Program-made: the position numbers and the translations under genes
In this document: piece after piece, positions 36,744-44,880 of the stretch
Numbering within the stretch: position 1 is the first letter of the stretch
Layout: every line of letters begins with the position of its first letter
NCBI GenBank assembly: GCA_009845425.1
Contig: VXZQ01000002.1
Location: 1-64,000, forward strand
Direction: 5' to 3'
From: Holophagales bacterium
Lineage (GTDB): Bacteria > Acidobacteriota > Thermoanaerobaculia > Multivoradales > Multivoraceae
DNA: 64,000 nt
The notes under the pieces: generated by a model
Databases searched by the model: none
Seen by the model: the letters and a program-made list of their open reading frames with translations, nothing else
What the model was told of the DNA's origin: nothing

Positions 36744-39700
36744 ACCGCGTCCCACTCGTCGTCCTTCTTGCCGCGGCTCACCTTTCCGGTCCGGCGATCT
36801 CCCAGAACGTCACCAACGAGGAACCGAACCTCGGCGGCGAGCCGCGGTACGAAGCCCGTGATCCGGCGTACGCGCTGGAACACCTTCACCCTGCCGACGG
36901 GTACGAGGTTTCGCTGTTCGCCTCCGAGCAGGACTTCCCGATCGGCAACCCGGTCGCCCTGGCCTTCGACGCCCGCGGCCGGCTGTGGGTGGCGACGATG
37001 CCCTCCTACCCCCAGCGACTCCCGGATGAGGGACCCGACGACAAGATCGTGATTCTCGAAGACCGCGACGGTGACGGCCGTGCCGATCATCACACCGTCT
37101 TCGCCCGCGGCCTGCACGTGCCGACCGGTTTCGAACTCGGCGACGGCGGCGTCTACGTCGCCCAGCAACCGAACCTGATGTTCATCGAAGACACCGACGG
37201 CGACGACGTGGCCGACCGCTACGAGGTCATCCTCCACGGCTTCGGCACCGAAGACAGTCACCACTCGATCTCCGCGTTCACCTGGGGACCCGGCGGCGCG
37301 CTCTACTTCCAGGAGGGCGTGTTCCATCACAGCCAGGTCGAGACGCCGTACGGGCCGGTTCGGCTGGTGGACGCCGGCGTCTTCCGCTACAAGCCGCGGC
37401 GCTTCCACCTGGAAGTGTTCGTCTCCTACCCCTTCGCCAATCCCTGGGGCCACGTCTTCGACCGCTGGGGACAGAACTTCATCGCGGACGCCTCGGGCGG
37501 CTCGAACTACTTCGGCGCCCCGATCACCGGCAACGCGCCCTACCCGACGAAGCGCCGGCGGATGAAGGTGTTCACCTCGATCGTCCGGCCGACCTCCGGC
37601 TGCGAGATCGTCAGTTCGCGCCACTTCCCGGACGAGGCGCAGGGCAACTTCCTGATCAACAACACGATCGGCTTCCAGGGCATCAAGCAGCACCGGGTGA
37701 TCGAGGAGGACTCGGGCTTCACCTCCGAGGAGGTCGAGCCCCTCCTCTACTCGACCGACATCAACTTCCGACCCGTCGACCTGCAGTTCGGACCCGACGG
37801 CTCGCTCTACGTCGTCGACTGGTTCAACCCGCTGATCGGCCACATGCAGTACTCGCTCCGGGACGAGCGCCGCGACCACGACCACGGCCGGATCTGGCGC
37901 GTGCGGCACGGCTCGCGGCCGCTGCTCGAGCCCCCCGAGATCGCGGGCGCGTCAACGCCGGCGCTCGTCCGGCTGCTGGAGAGCTACGAGGACCGCACCC
38001 GCTACCGCGTCCGCCGCGAACTACGGGAGCGCCCGCGCGACGAGGTGCTGGCCGCGGTCGAGGCCTGGCTGGACGACGTCGACGCCCGCGAGCTGGACAC
38101 CCGCGAGTTGGGCGACGTCGACGACGCGAACGTCTCCGATCTGGAACACCACCGCCTGGAAGCCCTGTGGCTCCACCAGAACCTGAACGTCGTCGAGCCC
38201 GAGTTGCTCGGCCGGATGCTCGGCTCGCCCGAGCCGCGGGCGCGCGCGGCGGCGACCCGGGTCGCCCGCTTCTGGCGGCGCGAACTGGACGACCCCCTGG
38301 CCATCCTGGCCGCCCGCACCGAGGATTCCTTCCCACGAACCCGCCTGGAAGCGCTGCTCGGTCTGAGCTACCTGGAATCGGAACCGGCGGCTCTGGCGGC
38401 CCTCAAGGCGCTGGATCAGCCGACCGACTACTACCTCGACTACGTCCTCGGCGAGACGGTCGACACCCTGGAGGACTTCTGGCTGCCGGCGCTCGAGTCG
38501 GACCGCGAACCGCCGCTGCTCGACACCCTGGCGCCGCCTTTTGCCGGCTACCTGCTGAGCCGGCTGGCGACCCGCAAGCTGGAGCGCCTTCCGGCCCACC
38601 CGCTCACCGACCGCGCCGTGCTGCGTCGTGCCGACGCCAGCGTCGAGCGGCAGCGCCAGGCGCTCACCAGCCTGACCAGCGGCGAGCGAGGCAGCCGTTT
38701 CGTCCGGGAAACGCCGGCGCTGCTCCTGGCCGGGGAGCTGGCGGAACTGGACCAGGCTGGGTCCGCCGACCCGGAGCGCTTCGACCGCATCGCCCTGCAC
38801 CTGGTGGAACAGGATGCGCCCTCCCTGCTCACCGCCCGCGACGAGTTCGAGGCACTGGCCGAGAGCGGCGCCCGGCAGGGCACACGAAGCGCCGCCATCG
38901 CCGCCCTCATCGCCGCTACCGGCGATCCCTCCCCGGGCAACGTGCTGCCTCGCCGGCGCACCGACGATCGACTGATCGACTGGCTGAACGCCGTCGACGC
39001 CTTGCCGCCGGCGCTCCGGACGGAGGCGTACCCTGCAGTCTCTTCCCTGTTCGACGACCGCCGCGGGCGCGACCGGAGCGTCCTCGACGCGGCGGTGCGG
39101 ACGCTCGCAGGCATTACCCGGGACGCCGGCCGCAGTTTCCGGAGACTGGCCGATCTCGTCTCCGATCCCACGATCGGCCTGGCGGCGCTCGAAGGCCTCG
39201 GGCAACTCACCGCCGAAGCTCCCGACGCCTGGCCCGCCGGCGGCGGCGAGGACGCGCTGACCGATCCGATCCTGACCGCGCTCCGCGACGCGCCGCCGCG
39301 CGAACTGACCTCGCCGCGCTACCGACGCATCCACGACCTGGGCCTGCGCATCGCCGACCGGCGGATCGGTCGCACTGGCGGCGAGCGCGGCGCCGATCTC
39401 CGCGAAGAGATCGTCAACCTGGGCGCCGCGATCGTCACGCTCCGACCCGTTCCCCACCAGATGCTGTTCGACCTCGAGGAGTTCACGGTCCGCGCAGGCG
39501 GACCCGTCGAGATCACCTTCGAGAACATCGACGTGATGCCCCACAACGTCGTCGTCACGAGGCCCGGGGCGCTCGAGGAGGTCGGCCGCGCCGCCGACGC
39601 GGAGGCGGAACGCAACCCGGCCGGGGCCGAGGCATCCGGCTACGTCCCGAAGACGCCTCTGGTCCTGTTCCGAACCGGCCTCGTCCAGCCGGGCGAAACG

Positions 39701-40369
39701 GAGGTCATGAACTTCAACGCCCCGAGGGAACCGGGCCTTTATCCCTTCGTCTGCACCTTCCCGGGACACTGGATCCTGATGAAGGGCACGATGCGGGTAG
39801 TCGAGCGGCTCGACGGCTCGGCGGTCACCCGCTACGCCGCTCCCCGGCTAGCCCCGGACGTTCCCCAGCGCGCCTTCGTCGCCGACTGGAGCTACGAGAT
39901 GCTGGAGACCGACGTCGCTCCGCTGGAAGCCGCTCCGCCCGCAAGCGACGAGGAACTCGAGAACGGCCGGCGGCTCTTCCTCGAGGCCGGCTGCGCCACC
40001 TGCCACCAGCTCGGCGGCGCCGGCGGCGAGATCGGCCCGGCCCTCGACGACGTGCGAGAGCGTCTCGGAGCTCTGGACACGCTGCGGCACATCCTGGAGC
40101 CCTCGGACGAGGTGGCCGACGACTACCGCACCACACTGGTCGAGACCAACGACGGCCGCTTCTACTCCGGTCTGCTGGTTGAATCGAACGACGAAGCCGT
40201 GCGTATCCGCTCGAACCCGCTCGAACCCAACCATGTCGAGACGATCCCCCGCGAGGAGATCGAGAGTCTCGACGAGTCCTCCCTCTCGCCCATGCCGAGC
40301 GGCCTGCTCAGCACCCTTCAGCCGTCCGAGGTCCAGGATCTGATCCGCTACGTTCTCCACTCGCCGTGA
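36740..40369 (+). CDS. PVC-type membrane-bound dehydrogenase fused to blue-copper and cytochrome c domains
   Basis: This 1209-residue exported protein starts with a signal peptide (about 1-21). The N-terminal beta-propeller (about 50-400) is of the PVC-type haem-binding dehydrogenase / GDH-like kind, with ALAFDARGRLWVATMP and LQFGPDGSLYVVDWF segments. A HEAT-like helical region follows (about 400-890). A cupredoxin domain (about 906-1020) has azurin-type copper ligands His935, Cys1005, His1010 and Met1014, with exact C-x4-H-x3-M spacing. A C-terminal cytochrome c-like domain has CATCH (1085-1089). Likely role: periplasmic oxidation of a sugar-like substrate with electrons passing to copper and haem. 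It is coupled to the SGNH gene before it (ATGA) and to the PQQ dehydrogenase after it (GTGA). Substrate is unknown. Confidence 0.88.
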   Translation: MNRVPLVVLLAAAHLSGPAISQNVTNEEPNLGGEPRYEARDPAYALEHLHPADGYEVSLFASEQDFPIGNPVALAFDARGRLWVATMPSYPQRLPDEGPDDKIVILEDRDGDGRADHHTVFARGLHVPTGFELGDGGVYVAQQPNLMFIEDTDGDDVADRYEVILHGFGTEDSHHSISAFTWGPGGALYFQEGVFHHSQVETPYGPVRLVDAGVFRYKPRRFHLEVFVSYPFANPWGHVFDRWGQNFIADASGGSNYFGAPITGNAPYPTKRRRMKVFTSIVRPTSGCEIVSSRHFPDEAQGNFLINNTIGFQGIKQHRVIEEDSGFTSEEVEPLLYSTDINFRPVDLQFGPDGSLYVVDWFNPLIGHMQYSLRDERRDHDHGRIWRVRHGSRPLLEPPEIAGASTPALVRLLESYEDRTRYRVRRELRERPRDEVLAAVEAWLDDVDARELDTRELGDVDDANVSDLEHHRLEALWLHQNLNVVEPELLGRMLGSPEPRARAAATRVARFWRRELDDPLAILAARTEDSFPRTRLEALLGLSYLESEPAALAALKALDQPTDYYLDYVLGETVDTLEDFWLPALESDREPPLLDTLAPPFAGYLLSRLATRKLERLPAHPLTDRAVLRRADASVERQRQALTSLTSGERGSRFVRETPALLLAGELAELDQAGSADPERFDRIALHLVEQDAPSLLTARDEFEALAESGARQGTRSAAIAALIAATGDPSPGNVLPRRRTDDRLIDWLNAVDALPPALRTEAYPAVSSLFDDRRGRDRSVLDAAVRTLAGITRDAGRSFRRLADLVSDPTIGLAALEGLGQLTAEAPDAWPAGGGEDALTDPILTALRDAPPRELTSPRYRRIHDLGLRIADRRIGRTGGERGADLREEIVNLGAAIVTLRPVPHQMLFDLEEFTVRAGGPVEITFENIDVMPHNVVVTRPGALEEVGRAADAEAERNPAGAEASGYVPKTPLVLFRTGLVQPGETEVMNFNAPREPGLYPFVCTFPGHWILMKGTMRVVERLDGSAVTRYAAPRLAPDVPQRAFVADWSYEMLETDVAPLEAAPPASDEELENGRRLFLEAGCATCHQLGGAGGEIGPALDDVRERLGALDTLRHILEPSDEVADDYRTTLVETNDGRFYSGLLVESNDEAVRIRSNPLEPNHVETIPREEIESLDESSLSPMPSGLLSTLQPSEVQDLIRYVLHSP

Positions 40370-42912
40370 CCTCGCGGTCTGCGGCCGCCGTTCTACTCGC
40401 CGCTGCGGCGACCGTGGCTCCGGCGGCCGGACAGCACGGCGCGATCGGAGGCGAGTGGCGCGAGTACGGCGGCGACGCCGGCGGCACGAAGTACGCGCCG
40501 CTCGGCCAGATCCACCCTGGCAACCTCGGCGATCTGGCGATCCGCTGGCGCTGGGATTCGCCGGACAACGCGATCGCGGACCCCGACGCCGGTCTCGAGA
40601 TCGTCGCCTTCGAAGCGACACCGCTGATGAAGGGCGGAGTCCTCTACACCAGCACGTCGTTCAGCCAGGCGGCCGCCATCGACGCCGCGACCGGCAGGCA
40701 GCTCTGGGTCTACGACCCGAAGAGCTACGAGTCGGGACGCCCTCCGAACAACGGCTTCCTCCACCGCGGGCTCGCCTGGTGGACGGACGGCGAGACGGAG
40801 AACCTGTACCTGGCGACCGGCGACGCGCGTCTGATCGCGCTCGACCCGGCGACCGGAACGCCCCGGCGGGAGTTCGGCAACCGCGGGACCGTGGACCTCA
40901 CAGCCGGCATCCGCTCCCTGAGCGGCCGGTCCGACCAGTACGGCCACACCTCACCGCCTACGGTGGTCGGCGACGTTGTGGTCGTGGGTTCCTCGGTCAT
41001 GGACTGGGCGCCGCAGCCGGAGTGGCCGCCCGGCGACGTCCGCGGCTACCACGCCCGCACCGGCCGGCTGCTGTGGACCTTCCACACCGTGCCGCGCCCC
41101 GGCCAGTTCGGCTACTCGACCTGGGAGAACGGCTCCGCCGAACGGGTCGGCGGCGCCAACGTCTGGCCGCCGATGACCGCGGACCTGGAGCTCGGGTACG
41201 TCTACCTGCCCGTCAGCGCCCCGTCGAACCACTTCTACGGCGGCCACCGCCGCGGCGACAACCTGTTCGCGAACAGCATCGTCTGCCTCGACGCGCGGAC
41301 CGGCCGCCGCGTCTGGCACTACCAGATCGTCCATCACGACATCTGGGACTTCGACTTGCCTTCGCCGCCCAACCTGGTCGACATCACGGTCGGCGGGCGC
41401 GAGATCCCCGCGGTCGCGCAGGTCACGAAGCAGGGCTGGGTGTTCGTGTTCGACCGCCGCAACGGCAGGCCGGTGTGGCCGATCCACGAGGTTCCGGTCC
41501 CGCAATCGACCGTGCCCGGCGAGCGCACCGCGCTGACCCAGCCGCGGCCGACGAAACCGCCGCCCTTCGACCGCCTGGGCATCGCGCGCGACGATCTGGG
41601 CGACGGCGCCGAGGAAGTGCTCGCCGACCTCGACTGGGGGCCGATCTACACGCCGCTATCCACGCGCGGCGCCGTCATCTATCCGGGTCTCGGCGGCGGC
41701 GCGAACTGGGGCGGCGCCGCCTTCGATCCCGTCCGATCGAGGCTGTACGTTCCGGTCCAGGGCGTCGTCCCCTTCTGGATCCGCCTCTACCGGACCGCCA
41801 TCTCCGGCTACTACCTGTACGAATCGGGCATCCTGTGGGCCTCCGGCAACCGCTATCTGCTGAAGCCGCCCTGGGGACACGTAGCCGCCTACGACCTCGA
41901 CCGCGGCGAGGTCCTCTGGCAGCGGCCAAATGACGGCGTAAACGGCTACGCCGGCACGCCGTCCGTGCTCGCCACCCAGGACCTGCTCTTCTACGCCAAC
42001 CGGTCCCGGTCCTCCCTGACCGTCCTCGACCCCGCGAACGGCGAAGTGCTCCGCACGATCCCGCTGCCTGCGCCAGCCTCGGGCGCCCCGATGAGCTACA
42101 CCGCCGACGGCCGCCAGTATGTTGTCGTGGCGGTCGGCGCCGGGTCCTCCGACGCCGAACTCGTCGCCCTCTCCCTGGCGGGCGAGTTGCCGGAGCAGCA
42201 TCCCGGCACCCTGGGCTTCTCGTCGCCGTCCGTGACGGCCAAGGAAGCAGACGGCGAGGTCACGTTGAGCGTCGGCCGTGCCGGCGGCAGCGACGGCGCG
42301 GTCGCCGTTTTCTTGCGGACCGCCGGGGGCTCCGCCACCGCGGGGACCGACTACGAACCGATCGCCCGCACGCTCGCCTGGGCTCACGGCGATTCGGCTG
42401 GCCGGACATTCACGCTCCGGCTGCTTGAGGACGGCGGCGGCGAAGGCACGGAGACGATCGAACTGGAACTCCATGACCCTCTGGGCGGCGCGGCCCTTGG
42501 CGAACGCCGGATGGTGATCACGGTCGAGGACGAGCCGGACGCTCCGACCGAGCCGATCGAAGAGTGCGTTCCGGACACGACCACCCTCTGTCTCAACGAC
42601 GGCCGCTTCCGGGTCCGGGCCCGTTTCGCCACCGCCGCCGGCGAGGACCGCGCCGTGGCGACCGGCACCCACCTGACCGGGGACACCGGCTACTTCACGT
42701 TCTTCGATCCGGCGAACGTCGAGATCGTGCTGAAGGTCCTGAACGCCTGCGCGCTGAACGACCGGTACTGGCTCTACGCCACCGGTCTGACCGAGGTCGA
42801 GGTCGAGCTGGAAGTCGCCGACCCGGTCACCCAGCGGCGACGCGTCATCACGAGTCCGCTGGGGGAGGCCTTCCAGCCGATCGCCGACAACCAGGCGTTC
42901 GCCTGCGAGTAG
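40366..42912 (+). CDS. PQQ-dependent dehydrogenase with Calx-beta and lineage-type C-terminal domain
   Basis: This 848-residue periplasmic quinoprotein has a signal peptide (about 1-22). The eight-bladed propeller (about 28-600) resembles PQQ-dependent glucose/alcohol dehydrogenases: GGDAGGTKYAPLGQI opening, repeated G-x-x-LW strands, DIWDFDLPSPP and GGGANWGG. A Calx-beta-like domain follows (about 605-705). A final Cys-containing domain (about 715-848) starts CVPDTTTLCLNDGRFRV and includes TGYFTFFDPANVEIVLKVLNAC; I recall this module from many Thermoanaerobaculia surface proteins. The GTG start overlaps the PVC-type dehydrogenase stop as GTGA. It could pass electrons to the copper or haem domain of its neighbour. 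No pqq biosynthesis genes are in the window. Confidence 0.9.
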   Translation: MTSRSAAAVLLAAAATVAPAAGQHGAIGGEWREYGGDAGGTKYAPLGQIHPGNLGDLAIRWRWDSPDNAIADPDAGLEIVAFEATPLMKGGVLYTSTSFSQAAAIDAATGRQLWVYDPKSYESGRPPNNGFLHRGLAWWTDGETENLYLATGDARLIALDPATGTPRREFGNRGTVDLTAGIRSLSGRSDQYGHTSPPTVVGDVVVVGSSVMDWAPQPEWPPGDVRGYHARTGRLLWTFHTVPRPGQFGYSTWENGSAERVGGANVWPPMTADLELGYVYLPVSAPSNHFYGGHRRGDNLFANSIVCLDARTGRRVWHYQIVHHDIWDFDLPSPPNLVDITVGGREIPAVAQVTKQGWVFVFDRRNGRPVWPIHEVPVPQSTVPGERTALTQPRPTKPPPFDRLGIARDDLGDGAEEVLADLDWGPIYTPLSTRGAVIYPGLGGGANWGGAAFDPVRSRLYVPVQGVVPFWIRLYRTAISGYYLYESGILWASGNRYLLKPPWGHVAAYDLDRGEVLWQRPNDGVNGYAGTPSVLATQDLLFYANRSRSSLTVLDPANGEVLRTIPLPAPASGAPMSYTADGRQYVVVAVGAGSSDAELVALSLAGELPEQHPGTLGFSSPSVTAKEADGEVTLSVGRAGGSDGAVAVFLRTAGGSATAGTDYEPIARTLAWAHGDSAGRTFTLRLLEDGGGEGTETIELELHDPLGGAALGERRMVITVEDEPDAPTEPIEECVPDTTTLCLNDGRFRVRARFATAAGEDRAVATGTHLTGDTGYFTFFDPANVEIVLKVLNACALNDRYWLYATGLTEVEVELEVADPVTQRRRVITSPLGEAFQPIADNQAFACE

Positions 42913-42913
42913 C

Positions 42914-42934
42914 GCCGCCAAGGGCTACGGCGGC
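42914..42934. terminator. weak hairpin between convergent operon ends
   Basis: GCCGCC (42914-42919) pairs with GGCGGC (42929-42934). The stem has only six bases and no T-tract. It overlaps the end of the TPR gene and may still slow polymerase. Confidence 0.25.
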
Positions 42935-44274
42935 CCGACTGCTCGTAGGCGCTCGAACGCCTCCATCTGCGCCTTGGCCTCTTCACTGCGACCGAGGGCC
43001 TCGAGTACCCGGGCGTAGTTGAAACGGAGCGGCGCGTTGTTGTCGAGCCCGAGTTGGAGCGCCCGCTCCATCCGGTCGGCGGCTTCGGCGGAGCGGCCGG
43101 CCTCCGCGGCGATCATGCCGAGGAGGGCGTGGGCCTCGCCGAGACCGGGATCGAGTGCCAGGGCGCGCTCAAGCGCAGCGGCGGCGTCCTCGGCGCGCCC
43201 GCCTGTGTGCAGGAACACCCCCTCCAGATAGTGGTGCTCGATCCGCGTCGGCTCAAGCAGGCGGGCCTCGGTAACGCTGGCCACGGCTTCGGCGACCCGA
43301 CCCATGGAGAACAGCACCTTGGCCCGCAGGGAGTGAACGTCCGCGGCCCGAAGATCTTCCGGACGTCCTGGCAGACCGGCCAGGCGCGCGAGCGCGGCTT
43401 CGAGATCTCCCTCCTCCGCCAACCGCTGCGCGTCAGACAGGGCCGACGCCGTCTGCGCGGACGCAAGACGCTCGGCCTCCGCCCCACGTTCCCGGGCTTC
43501 CTCCAGAGACCGGTAGCGATCGAGCGCCGCGCGGGCGGCTTCGCGGTCGCCGGCGGCGGCAAGGGTGCGTCCGAGCCGATAGACCACTTCCGGTTCTTCC
43601 GGCGCGGATTCGGCCGCGGTGCGAAGGTGGGCAAGCGCTTCCGGAAAGCGCCCTTCGGCAGCGAGGACGTCCGCCGCTTCCAGATGCACGACGACCGGAT
43701 CACCCGCGCCGATGTCGAGAGCGCGCTGCAGGTAGCTCAGGGCCTCCACCCGGCGATCGGGATCGCGCGCCAGCGCCAGGCCGCGGGCGAGGTCGAGGCC
43801 CGGGCTTTCGAGGCTTTCGGCGGCGGCCGCGGAGGTAGCCGCCAGCGCCTGATCCGTCTGACCTTCCGCAAGTCGGAGCAGCGCGAGCTGCTCATAGACA
43901 TCCGCGCTGCGGAGTCGCCGAGCCGCAGCTTCCTCGAGCAGCCAGATCGCGTCGCCAGTACGGTCGAGGTCACGCATCAGCAACGCAGGCGCGAGATAGG
44001 CCGACGCGACGACGTCGCCGCCAGCTCCGACCGGCGCGAGTTCGCGCGCGCGGGCGAACGCCGCAAGGGCATCACCGGTGCGCCCGAGGGTGGCGAGCGT
44101 CCGGGCCAGCGCCAACGCCGGCTCGAACCCGGAGGGCGACCGCTCGACAGCAGCGCGTGCCTCCGCCAGAGCCGCGACCGGATCGCCCGATGCCGGGTCG
44201 ATCTGAGCTGGAGCAGTCCGACCCGGGACCAGCGCCGCTATCGCGGACAGCAGGAGAACAGCCACGCCGGACAC
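42925..44274 (-). CDS. exported TPR-repeat protein
   Basis: This 449-residue protein has a signal-like N-terminus (about 1-23, ending TAPAQ) and then tetratricopeptide-like helix pairs along almost its whole length (about 30-445). Repeats of 34 residues with Ala/Gly/Ala positions are clear at about 155-260 and 330-440 (for example EAHALLGMIAAEAGRSAEAADRM). TPR arrays bind peptides and assemble complexes; this one should be periplasmic. It lies 34 bases after the TlpA-like gene and probably belongs to the receptor operon, though a -10-like TACGCT sits 8 bases before its GTG start. A scaffold for the upstream receptor or redoxin is possible. Confidence 0.8.
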   Translation of the reverse strand: MSGVAVLLLSAIAALVPGRTAPAQIDPASGDPVAALAEARAAVERSPSGFEPALALARTLATLGRTGDALAAFARARELAPVGAGGDVVASAYLAPALLMRDLDRTGDAIWLLEEAAARRLRSADVYEQLALLRLAEGQTDQALAATSAAAAESLESPGLDLARGLALARDPDRRVEALSYLQRALDIGAGDPVVVHLEAADVLAAEGRFPEALAHLRTAAESAPEEPEVVYRLGRTLAAAGDREAARAALDRYRSLEEARERGAEAERLASAQTASALSDAQRLAEEGDLEAALARLAGLPGRPEDLRAADVHSLRAKVLFSMGRVAEAVASVTEARLLEPTRIEHHYLEGVFLHTGGRAEDAAAALERALALDPGLGEAHALLGMIAAEAGRSAEAADRMERALQLGLDNNAPLRFNYARVLEALGRSEEAKAQMEAFERLRAVGPP

Positions 44275-44282
44275 GGGTGGTC

Positions 44283-44288
44283 AGCGTA
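44283..44288 (-). promoter_or_regulatory. -10-like TACGCT of the TPR gene
   Basis: On the minus strand TACGCT lies 8 bases before the GTG at 44274, within the 34-base gap. An internal promoter is possible. Confidence 0.3.
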
Positions 44289-44308
44289 GCAGTCCATCCG
44301 GCGCGACG

Positions 44309-44878
44309 TCACTCCGAAGCGAAGAGGACTCTCAGCGCCGCGTCGAGTGTCGATCCGCGGCCGTCGACTGCCACCAACCGTCCACGGCGGTCGAACAGCA
44401 GGGACCGTGGCGGATACTCCACCTGGAAGCGGCGGGCCACCGCCCCTGCAGCGCCCAGTCCGTCGAAGAGGACGGGCCACGTCATGGCCTGCCGGCGCCT
44501 GAAGCTCCGCAGATCGTCACGCCCCGAGCGGTCGAGGGAAATGGCGAGGATCACGAGGTCCTGCTCGTCGTGGCCGGCCCGCGCCCGTTCGAGATGGGGG
44601 AAGTCGGCGAGACAGGGAGCGCACCACGTCGCCCAGAACTCGAGCAGGACGACACGACCCTCGAAGTCGGCCGCGGTCCAGACCCTGCCGTCGAGATCCC
44701 GGACCGCCAGGTCCGCCCACAGGTCGGCAAGCCGGACGCCGTGATTCCCCGGAGCTTCCGGCACATCCGGGTTCGCCGGGACGGGTCCCCCACCCGGAGC
44801 GACCGCGGACGGCGCCACCAGGGCGAGCGTCAGGATCGCCGCCGGGACCGACCCTGGAGAGAACACGAGTCTCCGCAC
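44309..44878 (-). CDS. TlpA/ResA-like thiol-disulfide oxidoreductase
   Basis: This 189-residue thioredoxin-fold protein has an N-terminal signal or anchor (about 12-28). The redox motif is WCAPC (85-89) in LLEFWATWCAPCL, and the fold is complete with a cis-Pro region at VEYPPRSLLFD. TlpA-like proteins reduce disulfides in the periplasm, for instance for cytochrome c or copper proteins. GTG start, 2 bases after the stop of the TonB receptor gene. That receptor has a Cys-X2-Cys pair in its plug, so the redoxin could act on it; this is inference from position only. Confidence 0.9.
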   Translation of the reverse strand: MRRLVFSPGSVPAAILTLALVAPSAVAPGGGPVPANPDVPEAPGNHGVRLADLWADLAVRDLDGRVWTAADFEGRVVLLEFWATWCAPCLADFPHLERARAGHDEQDLVILAISLDRSGRDDLRSFRRRQAMTWPVLFDGLGAAGAVARRFQVEYPPRSLLFDRRGRLVAVDGRGSTLDAALRVLFASE

Positions 44879-44880
44879 CG

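Noticed and set aside
38167..40182. 671-codon frame inside the PVC-type dehydrogenase gene
   Set aside because: Shifted reading with Arg/Pro/Gly bias; the real frame has copper and haem motifs.
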